Below are positions 1 through 7,533 of a stretch of DNA of 64,000 nt, piece by piece. This stretch comes from Rhizobium jaguaris (GTDB lineage Bacteria > Pseudomonadota > Alphaproteobacteria > Rhizobiales > Rhizobiaceae). Numbering within the stretch: position 1 is the first letter of the stretch; every line of letters begins with the position of its first letter. The stretch spans positions 4,026,501-4,090,500 of the forward strand of contig NZ_CP032694.1 of assembly GCF_003627755.1 (NCBI RefSeq). The letters are read 5' to 3'. A program made the position numbers and the translations under genes. The notes beneath the pieces were generated by a model. It did not search any database, was not told the DNA's origin, and worked only from the letters and a program-made list of their open reading frames with translations.

Positions 1-376
1 TGCGCGAAGTGATGGAGAAGGTGACGTCGGGATGCCGCTCCTGAAACGGCGCGGTGATCTTCGGCACCATGGCGAGCGCCGTCGGAATGGCGGCAATCCG
101 AATATGGCCGGCAAGCCCCTTGCGCGCCGCCCGCATTTCTTCGCGCATGGTCCTGGTATCGCCGACGATGCGCCGCGCCCATTCCAGCACGCGCTGGCCC
201 TCCGGCGTCAGCCCCTGAAAGCGCGAGCCGCGGCTGACGAGCATGACGCCGAGCTGATCCTCCAACTGCCTGATCGCCGCCGACAACGTCGGCTGCGTCA
301 CCCCGCATTCTTCGGCGGCACGGCCGAAATGCTTCTGGTTGGCAAGCGCGATAAAGAATTCCAGCTTGTCGATCAT
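1..376 (-). CDS. LysR-family transcriptional regulator, N-terminal part (truncated by window edge)
   Basis: The minus-strand reading from the ATG at 376 gives a typical LysR helix-turn-helix: MIDKLEFFIALANQKHFGRA, then a recognition helix with the VTQPTLSAAIRQLEDQLG pattern at about residues 25-42, followed by the linker helix and the start of the effector domain. About 125 residues are visible and the C-terminus lies outside the window. LysR proteins are DNA-binding regulators that usually control a neighbouring gene and themselves. The target is unknown; the nearest gene on this side is the divergent blue-copper protein 290 bases away. Confidence 0.88.
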   Translation of the reverse strand, partial: MIDKLEFFIALANQKHFGRAAEECGVTQPTLSAAIRQLEDQLGVMLVSRGSRFQGLTPEGQRVLEWARRIVGDTRTMREEMRAARKGLAGHIRIAAIPTALAMVPKITAPFQERHPDVTFSITSR

Positions 377-666
377 TCAACTCTCCCAAAAGAGACAGTT
401 AAATGGGCGGGGGCATCAGCGCAACATTCGAGTTTCCTGTTCCTCTGACTGTATCCGCAGAAGATGGCGAGGCTGGTGGCGATCGACGGTGATGGTGAGC
501 CGAAAGGGCTTGGTGGTCGAGGGTGATTGCACGCCGATGGATAAAATCACCACGGGATGAAGTTGCAGATCAGAATGTTGACGCAAATCAATTTGTGTCT
601 TCTTGGGTCGGATATACTTGTTGTTGCTTTGGCGCTTAATGCGCAGAGCGGGAAAGGGGGTATATC
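377..666. other. Intergenic region between LysR gene and cupredoxin gene
   Basis: This stretch should hold the divergent promoters of the LysR gene and the cupredoxin gene. A strong ribosome-binding sequence, AAAGGGGG, ends at about 660, just before the cupredoxin ATG. I see no convincing gene here; the short open frames have no family features. Confidence 0.5.
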
Positions 667-1104
667 ATGATCAGATCATCTCAGATTGCGCCCGTTGTTA
701 TTGCGTTCTTCCTCAACCTTGCGATTCCGGTCCACGCCTCTGGCTTGACCGTCATTAAGGCGGAGCTATGGAACAAACCAGACGGTTCGCAAGGTGTCAC
801 ACTAAGCACTGATCACGTCAAACCAGGCAAAGTTCAGTTCCAGGTAAAGAACGTGTCCACCGACGAAGATCACGAACTTCTGCTCGTCAAGACAGACCTT
901 GCCCCAGCGGATTTTCCAACGGATGCAAGCGGCGCCCGCGTCGACGAGGACAAGTTCAAGGGTCTCAAAGAACTTGGCGATGTGCATCCGGGCAAGTCGC
1001 GTAATACCACCTTGACCCTCAAACCCGGTAAATACGTGCTGTTCTGCAACGAACAGGGGCACTTCAATGCGGGAATGTACATCGCGTTCACAGTCGAACC
1101 TTAG
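667..1104 (+). CDS. Periplasmic blue-copper (cupredoxin-like) protein
   Basis: The 145-residue product starts with a Sec signal peptide of about 24 residues ending PVHA-SG. The rest is a small beta-barrel domain with a type 1 copper site: His69 (DEDHELL), then Cys127, His132 and Met137 in the C-x4-H-x4-M arrangement (FCNEQGHFNAGM). Proteins of this plastocyanin-like type carry electrons or bind copper in the periplasm. The start is supported by the AAAGGGGG Shine-Dalgarno just upstream. No copper transporter or oxidase gene is next to it, so its partner is not evident. Family assignment is firm and the exact role is not. Confidence 0.85.
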   Translation: MIRSSQIAPVVIAFFLNLAIPVHASGLTVIKAELWNKPDGSQGVTLSTDHVKPGKVQFQVKNVSTDEDHELLLVKTDLAPADFPTDASGARVDEDKFKGLKELGDVHPGKSRNTTLTLKPGKYVLFCNEQGHFNAGMYIAFTVEP

Positions 1105-1179
1105 ATGCATCGTTGCCTGCAATGACACGGCATCAGCCGACCGTAGCGACGACGGCTAGGACATAGAGTTCCGGTGTGA

Positions 1180-1485
1180 GCTTCATGGTTGGAGGCAGTG
1201 ATCGTTCCGGCGCTGAGTACCGGCACGCCGGAGCAGTTGATTCCGGCTCTAGGACGGCTGGATATGGAGCTGGTCAAAGCGCAGTTGTTGAAATGGCATG
1301 CGGAAGGCGCGCAGATCGTCGCGTCCTGCATCGGGACGTTCTTTCTGGCGGAAGCCGGACTTCTCGATTATCGCGAGACGACGACGACTTGGTGGCTCGC
1401 ACCGCTCTGTCCGCTTGGTACCTCAGAAAGACTCAGTGACCCACTTCGCCGCCAACAGATGGATGCTCGACGAAAACGCGAGGGA
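1180..1485 (+). pseudogene. Remnant of a GlxA-type (DJ-1/PfpI + AraC) transcriptional regulator
   Basis: The plus strand encodes a piece of the amidase-like domain of GlxA regulators: EAVIVPALS at about 1191, then EGAQIVASCIGTFFLAEAGL with the nucleophile-elbow Cys, and TTTTWWLAPL ending near 1408. After that the similarity continues in another frame (VTHFAANRWMLDEN near 1437-1478), so there is at least one frameshift. The start of the domain and the whole AraC DNA-binding domain are missing. It is a dead fragment left by deletion and mutation. Confidence 0.6.
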
Positions 1486-1648
1486 TAAACGGTATTGCAT
1501 TCTCTTCGACAGAGACTGCATTTCTTGCGTGGGCCGTTTTTTCCAGAAGCTTCGCAAATTCGCTCAACGATACCCGATCGGCACGGAGCATCTGCCGGAT
1601 CATCGGATCGCGCAAAACTTCCGACATGGTCATTTCCCTGTGATACAC
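1433..1648 (-). CDS. Small protein of unknown function (71 aa)
   Basis: I do not recognise a named family. The GTG start at 1648 is preceded by AAGGAGG at ideal spacing of eight bases, one of the best Shine-Dalgarno sequences in the window, which argues that this short frame is translated. Internal ATG codons at 1633 and 1627 could also serve. The N-terminal half (MTMSEVLRDPMIRQMLRADR) is charged and probably helical; no membrane segment or signal peptide is visible. The frame runs antisense across the 3' end of the GlxA remnant, so its last third may be recent sequence. Confidence 0.6.
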   Translation of the reverse strand: MYHREMTMSEVLRDPMIRQMLRADRVSLSEFAKLLEKTAHARNAVSVEENAIPFIPRVFVEHPSVGGEVGH

Positions 1649-1931
1649 GAGCTTATCCTCCTTCTTATCTTATGCCAGGAGTATTAGCGCCATTGCATAA
1701 CACTGTCGTGTCAAGCAATTGACGATACGATGATGAATTGAAGGCTAAATCGAGGCTTCAGAAAATTCCGGACCTCCATTAGACCGAAAAGGCCCGGATG
1801 GGAGTATCCGAGCCTTTCCAGCGATCCTAGAACTGGATTTTTGAAGCAACGGGATTGCCATCCCGAGCATTCTGCCAGCATAGACGCGACTTCAGCTGTC
1901 CACGCAAAGGGCGTGTATTCGGTCAGTCGCC

Positions 1932-2246
1932 TTAGTGGTTTTTATTCGGCCCTTTTCCAGTGGCGAAGACGCAGGTCTTCACCTTGCAGTTCGGGTCATC
2001 TTTGGTCGGAACGCTGACACCTGCCATCGCCCCTTGCCCGATGCATGCCACCGAATTCGTGACATACCGATCGTACATCATCATATCGGGATGGATGTGC
2101 GAGGGATGTCGCAACACAATTGAGCCCTCTTGGGCCAACTTGTCATGAACGGATGAACAGGTAAGCGATTGGGAGTCGTACCTGGGCATCGCCACGGCGC
2201 TTGTGGAAAACAATCCAATTGCCGCGAGTAAAATGATCTTCTTCAT
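1932..2246 (-). CDS. Small secreted Cys-containing protein, unknown function
   Basis: The 104-residue product begins MKKIILLAAIGLFSTSAVA, a clear Sec signal peptide cleaved after AVA at residue 19. The mature part has four cysteines (SLTCSS, VACIGQ, DPNCKVKTC), suggesting two disulfides in the periplasm. I do not recognise a named family. AAAGGAAA provides the ribosome site, and a perfect stem-loop lies just upstream of it in the leader (2267-2288). It is transcribed away from the ArsR gene, with 251 bases between them. Confidence 0.7.
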   Translation of the reverse strand: MKKIILLAAIGLFSTSAVAMPRYDSQSLTCSSVHDKLAQEGSIVLRHPSHIHPDMMMYDRYVTNSVACIGQGAMAGVSVPTKDDPNCKVKTCVFATGKGPNKNH

Positions 2247-2266
2247 GGGGGTTTCCTTTATTCAAC

Positions 2267-2288
2267 CCTCCGACATCGCTGTCGGAGG
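2267..2288 (-). promoter_or_regulatory. Perfect stem-loop in the leader of the small secreted protein gene
   Basis: CCTCCGACA and TGTCGGAGG form a 9-bp perfect stem around a TCGC loop, ending about 20 bases before the start codon and immediately before the Shine-Dalgarno. No U-run follows in either direction, so it is not a standard terminator. It could stabilise the mRNA or affect ribosome access. Confidence 0.5.
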
Positions 2289-2349
2289 AACCCCATCCTT
2301 AATCCCTCTGTGACATCGCGTTTGTGACAAAAAGCTAACTTACTGTCCA

Positions 2350-2387
2350 CGTTTATTGAAATGACTGTTCGCATTTCAGAATAAACG
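2350..2387. repeat. Long imperfect inverted repeat
   Basis: CGTTTATT-GAAATG pairs with CATTTC-(AG)-AATAAACG across an 8-base centre, 14 paired positions with one two-base bulge. It lies between the ArsR gene and the secreted-protein gene. It could be an operator for the secreted-protein promoter or part of an ArsR transcript terminator. Confidence 0.45.
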
Positions 2388-2497
2388 GAAAGTCAGCCGA
2401 CGGCCGCGGATGACGGATTCGCCGGCCTGGAACGAGCCTGCGGCAAAACGCATGTCCCGTTTATGACGGACATCTTGACCGACATGACCGATAAGGA

Positions 2498-2836
2498 TCA
2501 GCAATTGGCCTTGCAGAAGACTTCCTGCAACGAATTGACCACGGAACAGATTTCGGAACTGGCGACGGCATAATAGACGAGCCGACCCTCACGGCGCGTA
2601 TCGACCAGCTTTTCCAGCCGCAACCGCGCCAGGTGCTGCGAAACCACCGCCTGCTGCAAACCGAGCAGCTCCTCGATCTCGGTCACGGTCTTTTCGCGCT
2701 TGGCCAGCATGAAGAGAATGATCAGACGCGTCTCGTGCGACAGAGCCTTCAACAGGATGCTAGCCCTTTGAGCCTTCGCACTCAGTTCCTCAACATTATG
2801 CTCGGCAGCACCGCCAAGCGGTGAAGACAACGACAT
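2498..2836 (-). CDS. ArsR/SmtB-family transcriptional repressor
   Basis: The 112-residue protein has the winged-helix layout of the ArsR family: ALSHETRLIILFML at about residues 31-44, recognition helix QQAVVSQHLARLRLEKLV at 61-78, and the wing RREGRLVYYAVAS at 81-93. Cys97, Cys108 and Cys112 cluster at the C-terminus and are candidates for metal or thiol sensing; there is no Cys in the alpha-3 metal motif. It sits behind the SDR gene but has its own 103-base upstream region with AT-rich inverted repeats. The effector is not determinable from sequence. NolR and BigR are more distant relatives of the same fold. Confidence 0.85.
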   Translation of the reverse strand: MSLSSPLGGAAEHNVEELSAKAQRASILLKALSHETRLIILFMLAKREKTVTEIEELLGLQQAVVSQHLARLRLEKLVDTRREGRLVYYAVASSEICSVVNSLQEVFCKANC

Positions 2837-2861
2837 ATGATAGCCTCTGGCGATAAACTCA

Positions 2862-2886
2862 CATAGAGATATGCCTATAATATTAT
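2862..2886 (-). promoter_or_regulatory. Possible ArsR operator/promoter
   Basis: CATAGAGATATG (2862-2873) has complementary CATA/TATG ends, and ATAATATTAT (2877-2886) is a perfect 10-bp palindrome, both just upstream of the ArsR start. ArsR repressors bind AT-rich inverted repeats at their own promoters. The assignment is positional only. Confidence 0.35.
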
Positions 2887-2939
2887 GGGTCCAGAAGCTG
2901 GTTCAAAAAGTCGCGGAGCACCAAAAAAGGTCCGATTTA

Positions 2940-3710
2940 TCAGCAGATAAGCTGCCCGCCATTGATCTCGATCACCTGGCCGGTGATGTAGCCGGAAAGC
3001 GTGGGCGCGGCGAGGAAGAGATAGGCGGGTGCGCAGTCTTCCGGTGCGCCCAGACGTTGCAGCGGGATGGAACGGCGAGTCTGTTCAAGCTTTTCCTTCG
3101 ACGAATAGCGCTCGTGGAAATCGGTGGCGATGGTTCCCGGCGATACGCAATTCACCCGGATACCGTCCGGCGCCAGCTCGCGCGCCAAAGCCTTCGAATA
3201 GGTGGCGACAAAGGCTTTCGAGGCGGAATAGATCGCCGATCCCGGACTGCCGCCGGTCAGAGCCGAAATCGAAACCGTGTTGACGATCGCCGCCTGACCC
3301 GCCGCCCGTAGCATCGGCAACAGCGCCCTCGTCACCTCGACGACGGAAGTCTGGTTGAGCTGGACGATCCGGTCATACCACTCGTCGGTCAATTCGCCGG
3401 CCGGAAAGCGGCCGACCATCGTGCCGGCATTGTTGACCAGCACATCGATGCGGTCGAACACGTCGGCAGCGGCGAGAGCAAAGTCCCTCGTGCCGCTCTC
3501 GCTCGTGAAATCAGCTGGAACGAGAAAGGCGCGGCGATCGAGTTCCGCCTCCATTAGAAAATCGGGCAGCTCACGCCCGGGGTCGCGGCCGACATGGACG
3601 AGAACGCGCGCGCTGCAGTCAAGGAACTGCCGCGCCACCTCCAGCCCGATGCCACGGCTGGCGCCGGTGACCACGACATTGCGATTTTCGAATAGCTTCG
3701 GATGAAACAC
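2940..3710 (-). CDS. Short-chain dehydrogenase/reductase (SDR), classical type
   Basis: The 256-residue product has all classical SDR landmarks: cofactor loop TGASRGIG at about residues 15-22, NNAG near 92, catalytic Ser in NTVSISALTGG, and Tyr-x3-Lys in YSASK. It ends with the usual GQVIEINGGQ segment. The start is GTG at 3710, preceded by GGAGG. The substrate cannot be told; many such genes are annotated as 3-oxoacyl-ACP reductase-like or sugar dehydrogenases. It is divergent from glpR with about 98 bases between, so the DeoR-type regulator might control it too, but that is only inferred from position. Confidence 0.88.
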   Translation of the reverse strand: MFHPKLFENRNVVVTGASRGIGLEVARQFLDCSARVLVHVGRDPGRELPDFLMEAELDRRAFLVPADFTSESGTRDFALAAADVFDRIDVLVNNAGTMVGRFPAGELTDEWYDRIVQLNQTSVVEVTRALLPMLRAAGQAAIVNTVSISALTGGSPGSAIYSASKAFVATYSKALARELAPDGIRVNCVSPGTIATDFHERYSSKEKLEQTRRSIPLQRLGAPEDCAPAYLFLAAPTLSGYITGQVIEINGGQLIC

Positions 3711-3808
3711 GCTGACCTCCCCAAATCGCAGAATTCGCGCACCGGCAATTGCGGAATTTTCACTTTATCATATGATGACAGAAAAACGAAAGAAAGGGAG
3801 CGTCGACA

Positions 3809-4582
3809 ATGTTCCTATCCGGACGCCAGACCGAGATTCTGGAAATCGCCAAGGCTGAAGGGCGCGTGCTGGTGGAGGAACTGGCGCTTCGCTTTTCGGT
3901 CACGCCACAGACCATCCGCAAGGACCTGAACGACCTCTGCGACGGCCGCGTTCTATCGCGCGTGCACGGCGGCGCGATCTTTCCGGGCGGTACGGAAAAC
4001 GTCAAATACGAAGCGCGCCGCTCCATCGCCGCCCCCGAAAAGCAGGCTATCGGCCGTGCCGCCGCCGGCTTGATCCCCAACAATACCTCCCTTTTCATCA
4101 ATATCGGCACGACGACCGAAGCGGTCGGCGAGGCCCTTCTCGGCCACCACGAATTGATGGTCATCACCAATAATATCAACGTTGCCAACAAGCTACGTAT
4201 CTTTCCGTCGATCGAGGTCGTCATCGCCGGCGGTGTCGTGCGCGGCTCGGATGGTGGCATCGTCGGAGAGGCGGCGGTCGACTTCATCAAGCAATTCAAA
4301 GTGGACTACGCCATCATCGGCACCTCGGCCGTCGATGCCGACGGCGCGCTTTTGGATTTCGATTTCCGCGAAGTGAAAGTGGCACAGGCGATCATTGCCA
4401 ACGCCCGCCATGTCATCCTGGTGGCCGACAGCACCAAGTTCGAACGCACCGCCCCAGTGCGCATCGGCCATCTCTCGCAAGTCCACACCTTCGTTACCGA
4501 CGAATGTCGCGTCGAGTCCGTTCGCGCCACTGCGGCGGAGCATGGCGTTCGTTTGGTGGAAACCTCGCGCCGGCAGAATTGA
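3809..4582 (+). CDS. glpR: DeoR-family glycerol-3-phosphate regulon repressor
   Basis: The 257-residue protein opens with a DeoR helix-turn-helix (RQTEILEIAKAEGRVLVEEL, then VTPQTIRKDLNDLC at about residues 31-44 and SRVHGGA). The C-terminal sensor domain shows NIGTTTEAVG, a TNNINVANKL segment and IVGEAAVDFI, typical of GlpR-type phosphosugar sensors. It lies 119 bases before glpD on the same strand, which supports the role of repressor released by glycerol-3-phosphate. AGGGAG precedes the ATG. The paralogous DeoR families for other sugars are less likely because of the neighbour. Confidence 0.85.
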   Translation: MFLSGRQTEILEIAKAEGRVLVEELALRFSVTPQTIRKDLNDLCDGRVLSRVHGGAIFPGGTENVKYEARRSIAAPEKQAIGRAAAGLIPNNTSLFINIGTTTEAVGEALLGHHELMVITNNINVANKLRIFPSIEVVIAGGVVRGSDGGIVGEAAVDFIKQFKVDYAIIGTSAVDADGALLDFDFREVKVAQAIIANARHVILVADSTKFERTAPVRIGHLSQVHTFVTDECRVESVRATAAEHGVRLVETSRRQN

Positions 4583-4601
4583 TCATCTCATTGCTTTCGT
4601 C

Positions 4602-4614
4602 ACGAAACGTTCGT
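4602..4614 (+). promoter_or_regulatory. Candidate GlpR operator upstream of glpD
   Basis: ACGAA-ACG-TTCGT forms a short inverted repeat about 90 bases before glpD. TTTCG-type words recur nearby (about 4595, 4610 and 4621). DeoR-family repressors often bind repeated TTTCG words. The exact site is not proven. Confidence 0.35.
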
Positions 4615-4701
4615 TTGACATTCGTATTGATTTCACTTTAGATGAATTAATTTTCGAATTTTCCATTTCCCAAAATGGCAATCCTTTCCAGAGAGGCGTG
4701 C

Positions 4702-6213
4702 GTGAGCGAGCAGATCTACGATATCTTCGTTATCGGCGGCGGCATCAATGGCTGCGGCATCGCTCGTGACGCTGCCGGGCGCGGTTACAAAGTTGCGCTT
4801 GCGGAAATGAATGATTTTGCATCCGGCACGTCTTCCGGCGCCACCAAGCTCATCCATGGCGGCCTGCGCTACCTCGAACATTACGAATTCCGCCTTGTGC
4901 GAGAGTCGCTGATGGAGCGCGAAGTGCTCTGGGCGATGGCGCCGCACATCATCTGGCCGTTGCGTTTCGTCCTGCCCTATCACAAGGGCGGCATCCGCCC
5001 GGCCTGGCTCATACGTCTGGGCCTCTTCCTCTATGATCACCTCGGCGGCCGCAAGCTGCTGCCGCCGACGGCGGTGCTGAACATGAAAACCGACCCAGCG
5101 GGAAAACCGTTGAAGGCGCTGTTCACCAAAGCCTTCGAATATTCCGACGGCTGGGTGGACGATGCGCGCATGGTCGTGCTCAACGCCAGGGACGCTGCCG
5201 ATCGCGGCGCGACCATCATGCCGCGGACCAAGGTAATTTCCGCCCGTCGCGAGCGCGCCGCCTGGACAATTGAAACCCAGGACACCATTACTGGCGAAAA
5301 ACGCGCGTTCCAGTCGCGCATGCTGGTCAACGCTGCCGGCCCCTGGGTTGACCATGTTCTGTCCGACGCCTTCGGCAAGAACCAGGTGCACAATGTCCGC
5401 CTGGTGCAGGGCAGCCACATTATCGTCCGCAAGAAGTTCGACGACCCACGGGCCTATTTCTTCCAGAATCCGGATAACCGCATCATCTTCGCCATCCCCT
5501 ACGAACAGGATTTCACCCTGATCGGCACGACGGACCGCGACTACAAGGATGATCCGAAGGATGTGAAGATCTCCGAGGATGAGACCACCTATCTTTGCAA
5601 TGCCGCCAGCGAATATTTCAAAGAGCCGGTTCGGCGCGAGGATATCGTCTGGACCTACTCGGCCGTACGTCCGCTCTATGATGACGGCGCCTCCAAGGCG
5701 CAGGAAGCGACGCGCGATTATGTGCTGAAGGTCGAAGGGGCTGAGGGGCAGGCACCGTTGCTCAACGTCTTCGGCGGCAAACTCACTACCTATCGTCGCT
5801 TAAGCGAACATGCGCTGGAAAAGATCGGGGAGGCCATCGGCCTCAAGGGCATGCCCTGGACAGCCAAGAGTTCCCTTCCAGGCGGCGATTTTCCGGTCCG
5901 GGGCTATGAGGCGGAGGTCGCCAAGCTGAAGGGGCGCTATCCTTTCCTCGCCGATCCGCATGCGCGCAGGCTCGTGCGCCGTTATGGCACCCGCGCCGCC
6001 ATGATCCTTGGAGAAGCGAAGATGGCGGCCGATCTCGGCCGCAGTTTCGGCAGCGATCTCTACGAAGCGGAAGTCCGCTATCTCATGGCACATGAATGGG
6101 CCTACACCGCCGCCGACGTCCTCTGGCGCCGTTCGAAAAAGGGTCTCTATCTCTCCAAGGACGAAGCCGCCGCACTTGATGACTATATGGCTGGCACGCG
6201 CGTTCATGCCTGA
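4702..6213 (+). CDS. glpD: Aerobic glycerol-3-phosphate dehydrogenase
   Basis: The enzyme oxidises sn-glycerol 3-phosphate to dihydroxyacetone phosphate at the inner membrane and passes electrons to quinone through FAD. The N-terminal FAD motif is IFVIGGGINGCGIARDAAGRG-like, followed by ASGTSSGATKLIHGGLRYLE, a GlpD hallmark, and the LVNAAGPWVDHV segment mid-protein; FGGKLTTYRRL lies near the C-terminal third. I chose the GTG at 4702 (503 residues) because GAGAGG sits six bases before it and the protein then starts MSEQIYDIF as usual; an ATG nine codons upstream (4675) lacks a ribosome site. It follows glpR and is probably under its control. Confidence 0.95.
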   Translation: MSEQIYDIFVIGGGINGCGIARDAAGRGYKVALAEMNDFASGTSSGATKLIHGGLRYLEHYEFRLVRESLMEREVLWAMAPHIIWPLRFVLPYHKGGIRPAWLIRLGLFLYDHLGGRKLLPPTAVLNMKTDPAGKPLKALFTKAFEYSDGWVDDARMVVLNARDAADRGATIMPRTKVISARRERAAWTIETQDTITGEKRAFQSRMLVNAAGPWVDHVLSDAFGKNQVHNVRLVQGSHIIVRKKFDDPRAYFFQNPDNRIIFAIPYEQDFTLIGTTDRDYKDDPKDVKISEDETTYLCNAASEYFKEPVRREDIVWTYSAVRPLYDDGASKAQEATRDYVLKVEGAEGQAPLLNVFGGKLTTYRRLSEHALEKIGEAIGLKGMPWTAKSSLPGGDFPVRGYEAEVAKLKGRYPFLADPHARRLVRRYGTRAAMILGEAKMAADLGRSFGSDLYEAEVRYLMAHEWAYTAADVLWRRSKKGLYLSKDEAAALDDYMAGTRVHA

Positions 6214-6220
6214 GCAGGTG

Positions 6221-6260
6221 GGCGCGGTCCAGCCGGCTTCCTCGCAAGCGCGGCTGGCGC
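6221..6260 (+). terminator. Possible stem-loop after glpD
   Basis: CCAGCCG (6229-6235) pairs with CGGCTGG (6251-6257), with partial outer pairing between GCGCGGTCC and GCGCGGACC regions. It lies just after the glpD stop. No T-run follows, so intrinsic termination is uncertain. Confidence 0.3.
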
Positions 6261-6320
6261 GGACCAACGGAAGTCATTAAAAGAGACCATCGCCCCCGAT
6301 TTGCTGATAGGTTCGCCCGC

Positions 6321-7292
6321 ATGACTGGCTCCGGCGCGGTAATCGACTGGCTTCTCAACTCTGACCCATCGATCCGATGGCAGGTGATGCGCGACCTGCT
6401 CGACGCCCCGGAAGCAGAGTGGATGGCGGAGCGGGCCAAAGTGGAGACCGAGGGCTGGGGAGCCAGGCTTCTTTCTTATCAGGACGCAGACGGGCAATGG
6501 GCAGGCGGCGCCTTCTTGCCACGCAACTTCGACTCTCGGGAGTGGCATGAACATGGTCAGCCGTGGACAGCCACGAGCTTCTCGTTGTCGCAGCTTCGGG
6601 AGTTTGGTCTCGATCCATCATCGGAGCGGGCAAAACGAACTGTCCAATTGATCGGTGCAAACTCGCGGTGGGATGAAGGCGGCCAGCCTTACTGGGACGG
6701 CGAAGTCGAAGAATGCATCAATGGCCGGACCGTTGCCGACGGTGCCTATTTCGGGATCGATGTCTCATCCATCGTCGACAGGCTCGTGGGCGAACGTCTC
6801 GAAGACGGCGGCTGGAATTGTGAGAGGATCAACGGCTCGGCTCGCTCGTCCTTCGCCAGCACCGTCAATGTGCTGGAAGGGCTCCTGGAATACGAGAAGG
6901 CGACCGGGGGCACCCCTGAATCCCGAGAGGCCCGCAGATCGGGCGAAGAATATCTCTTGGAACGCAACCTCTTCCGCCGTCTCGGCACCGGCGAGCCCGC
7001 AGACGAGCGCTTTCTGCGCTTCGTGCACCCCAACCGTTGGCGCTACGACATCCTGCGTGCGCTCGACTATTTTCGCTTGGCAGCGATACGGACTAGCGCC
7101 GCTCCGGATTCGCGACTCGGCGAGGCAATCGACCATGTTCGTTCCAGACGCCTGGAAAGCGGCAGATGGCCGCTCGACTGGAGCCCGACAGGGCGAGTTT
7201 GGTTCGAGGTCGACGACGGGCGGGGCAAGCCCTCACGCTGGGTCACCCTCCGGGCGATGCGGGTGCTCAGATGGTGGGAGCTTTGGCACTGA
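6321..7292 (+). CDS. Squalene-cyclase-like alpha/alpha-toroid protein, function unknown
   Basis: The 323-residue product has repeated helical units with the QDADGQWAGGAF, ERLEDGGWNCE and LESGRWPLDW motifs; these Gly/Trp-rich turns are the QW-like repeats of the terpenoid cyclase/prenyltransferase toroid fold. It is about half the length of a true squalene-hopene cyclase and I see no DxDD catalytic motif, so cyclase activity is unlikely. No signal peptide or membrane segment is visible. It is a single gene between glpD and the convergent Cys-rich gene, and its last 26 bases overlap the end of that frame. Similar short proteins are common in soil bacteria, and their substrate is not known to me. 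Confidence 0.7.
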   Translation: MTGSGAVIDWLLNSDPSIRWQVMRDLLDAPEAEWMAERAKVETEGWGARLLSYQDADGQWAGGAFLPRNFDSREWHEHGQPWTATSFSLSQLREFGLDPSSERAKRTVQLIGANSRWDEGGQPYWDGEVEECINGRTVADGAYFGIDVSSIVDRLVGERLEDGGWNCERINGSARSSFASTVNVLEGLLEYEKATGGTPESREARRSGEEYLLERNLFRRLGTGEPADERFLRFVHPNRWRYDILRALDYFRLAAIRTSAAPDSRLGEAIDHVRSRRLESGRWPLDWSPTGRVWFEVDDGRGKPSRWVTLRAMRVLRWWELWH

Positions 7293-7464
7293 ACCGGGCT
7301 AGGAGGACCGACGCGGCCCGCGGGCGCTCTTCCTTGACGAGCGCGTCGAGACGCGCGGCGATCCCCTCACCCGCCATGGCGGAAAGCAGCATAGGGCAGC
7401 CGCGACACCAGCCACGGCGCGGACACTCGGCCGGGATGCCAGCCTCGCCCTTCGGCTTGCACAT
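7267..7464 (-). CDS. Small cysteine-rich protein (65 aa), unknown function
   Basis: The product starts MCKPKGEAGIPAECPRRGWC and continues RGCPML, placing four cysteines (residues 2, 14, 20, 23) within 23 residues, a pattern suited to binding a metal or iron-sulfur cluster. GGAG seven bases before the ATG supports translation. It is 69 bases downstream of the hemerythrin-like gene on the same strand and could be co-transcribed with it. The C-terminal half is an alanine- and arginine-rich helix. The 3' end overlaps the toroid gene on the opposite strand. I do not recognise a family. Confidence 0.55.
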   Translation of the reverse strand: MCKPKGEAGIPAECPRRGWCRGCPMLLSAMAGEGIAARLDALVKEERPRAASVLLARFSAKAPTI

Positions 7465-7533
7465 GTTTCTTCTCCGGAAATTCTTGGGCGATGCTGCAGA
7501 CGGAGATTCGATCCTCCGTCCGCAGTCGCTTTC

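Noticed and set aside
2401-2572. Plus-strand reading of a protein-like tail ending ELTTEQISELATA
   Set aside because: It is antisense to the ArsR C-terminus and has no start or family match; chance similarity is more likely.
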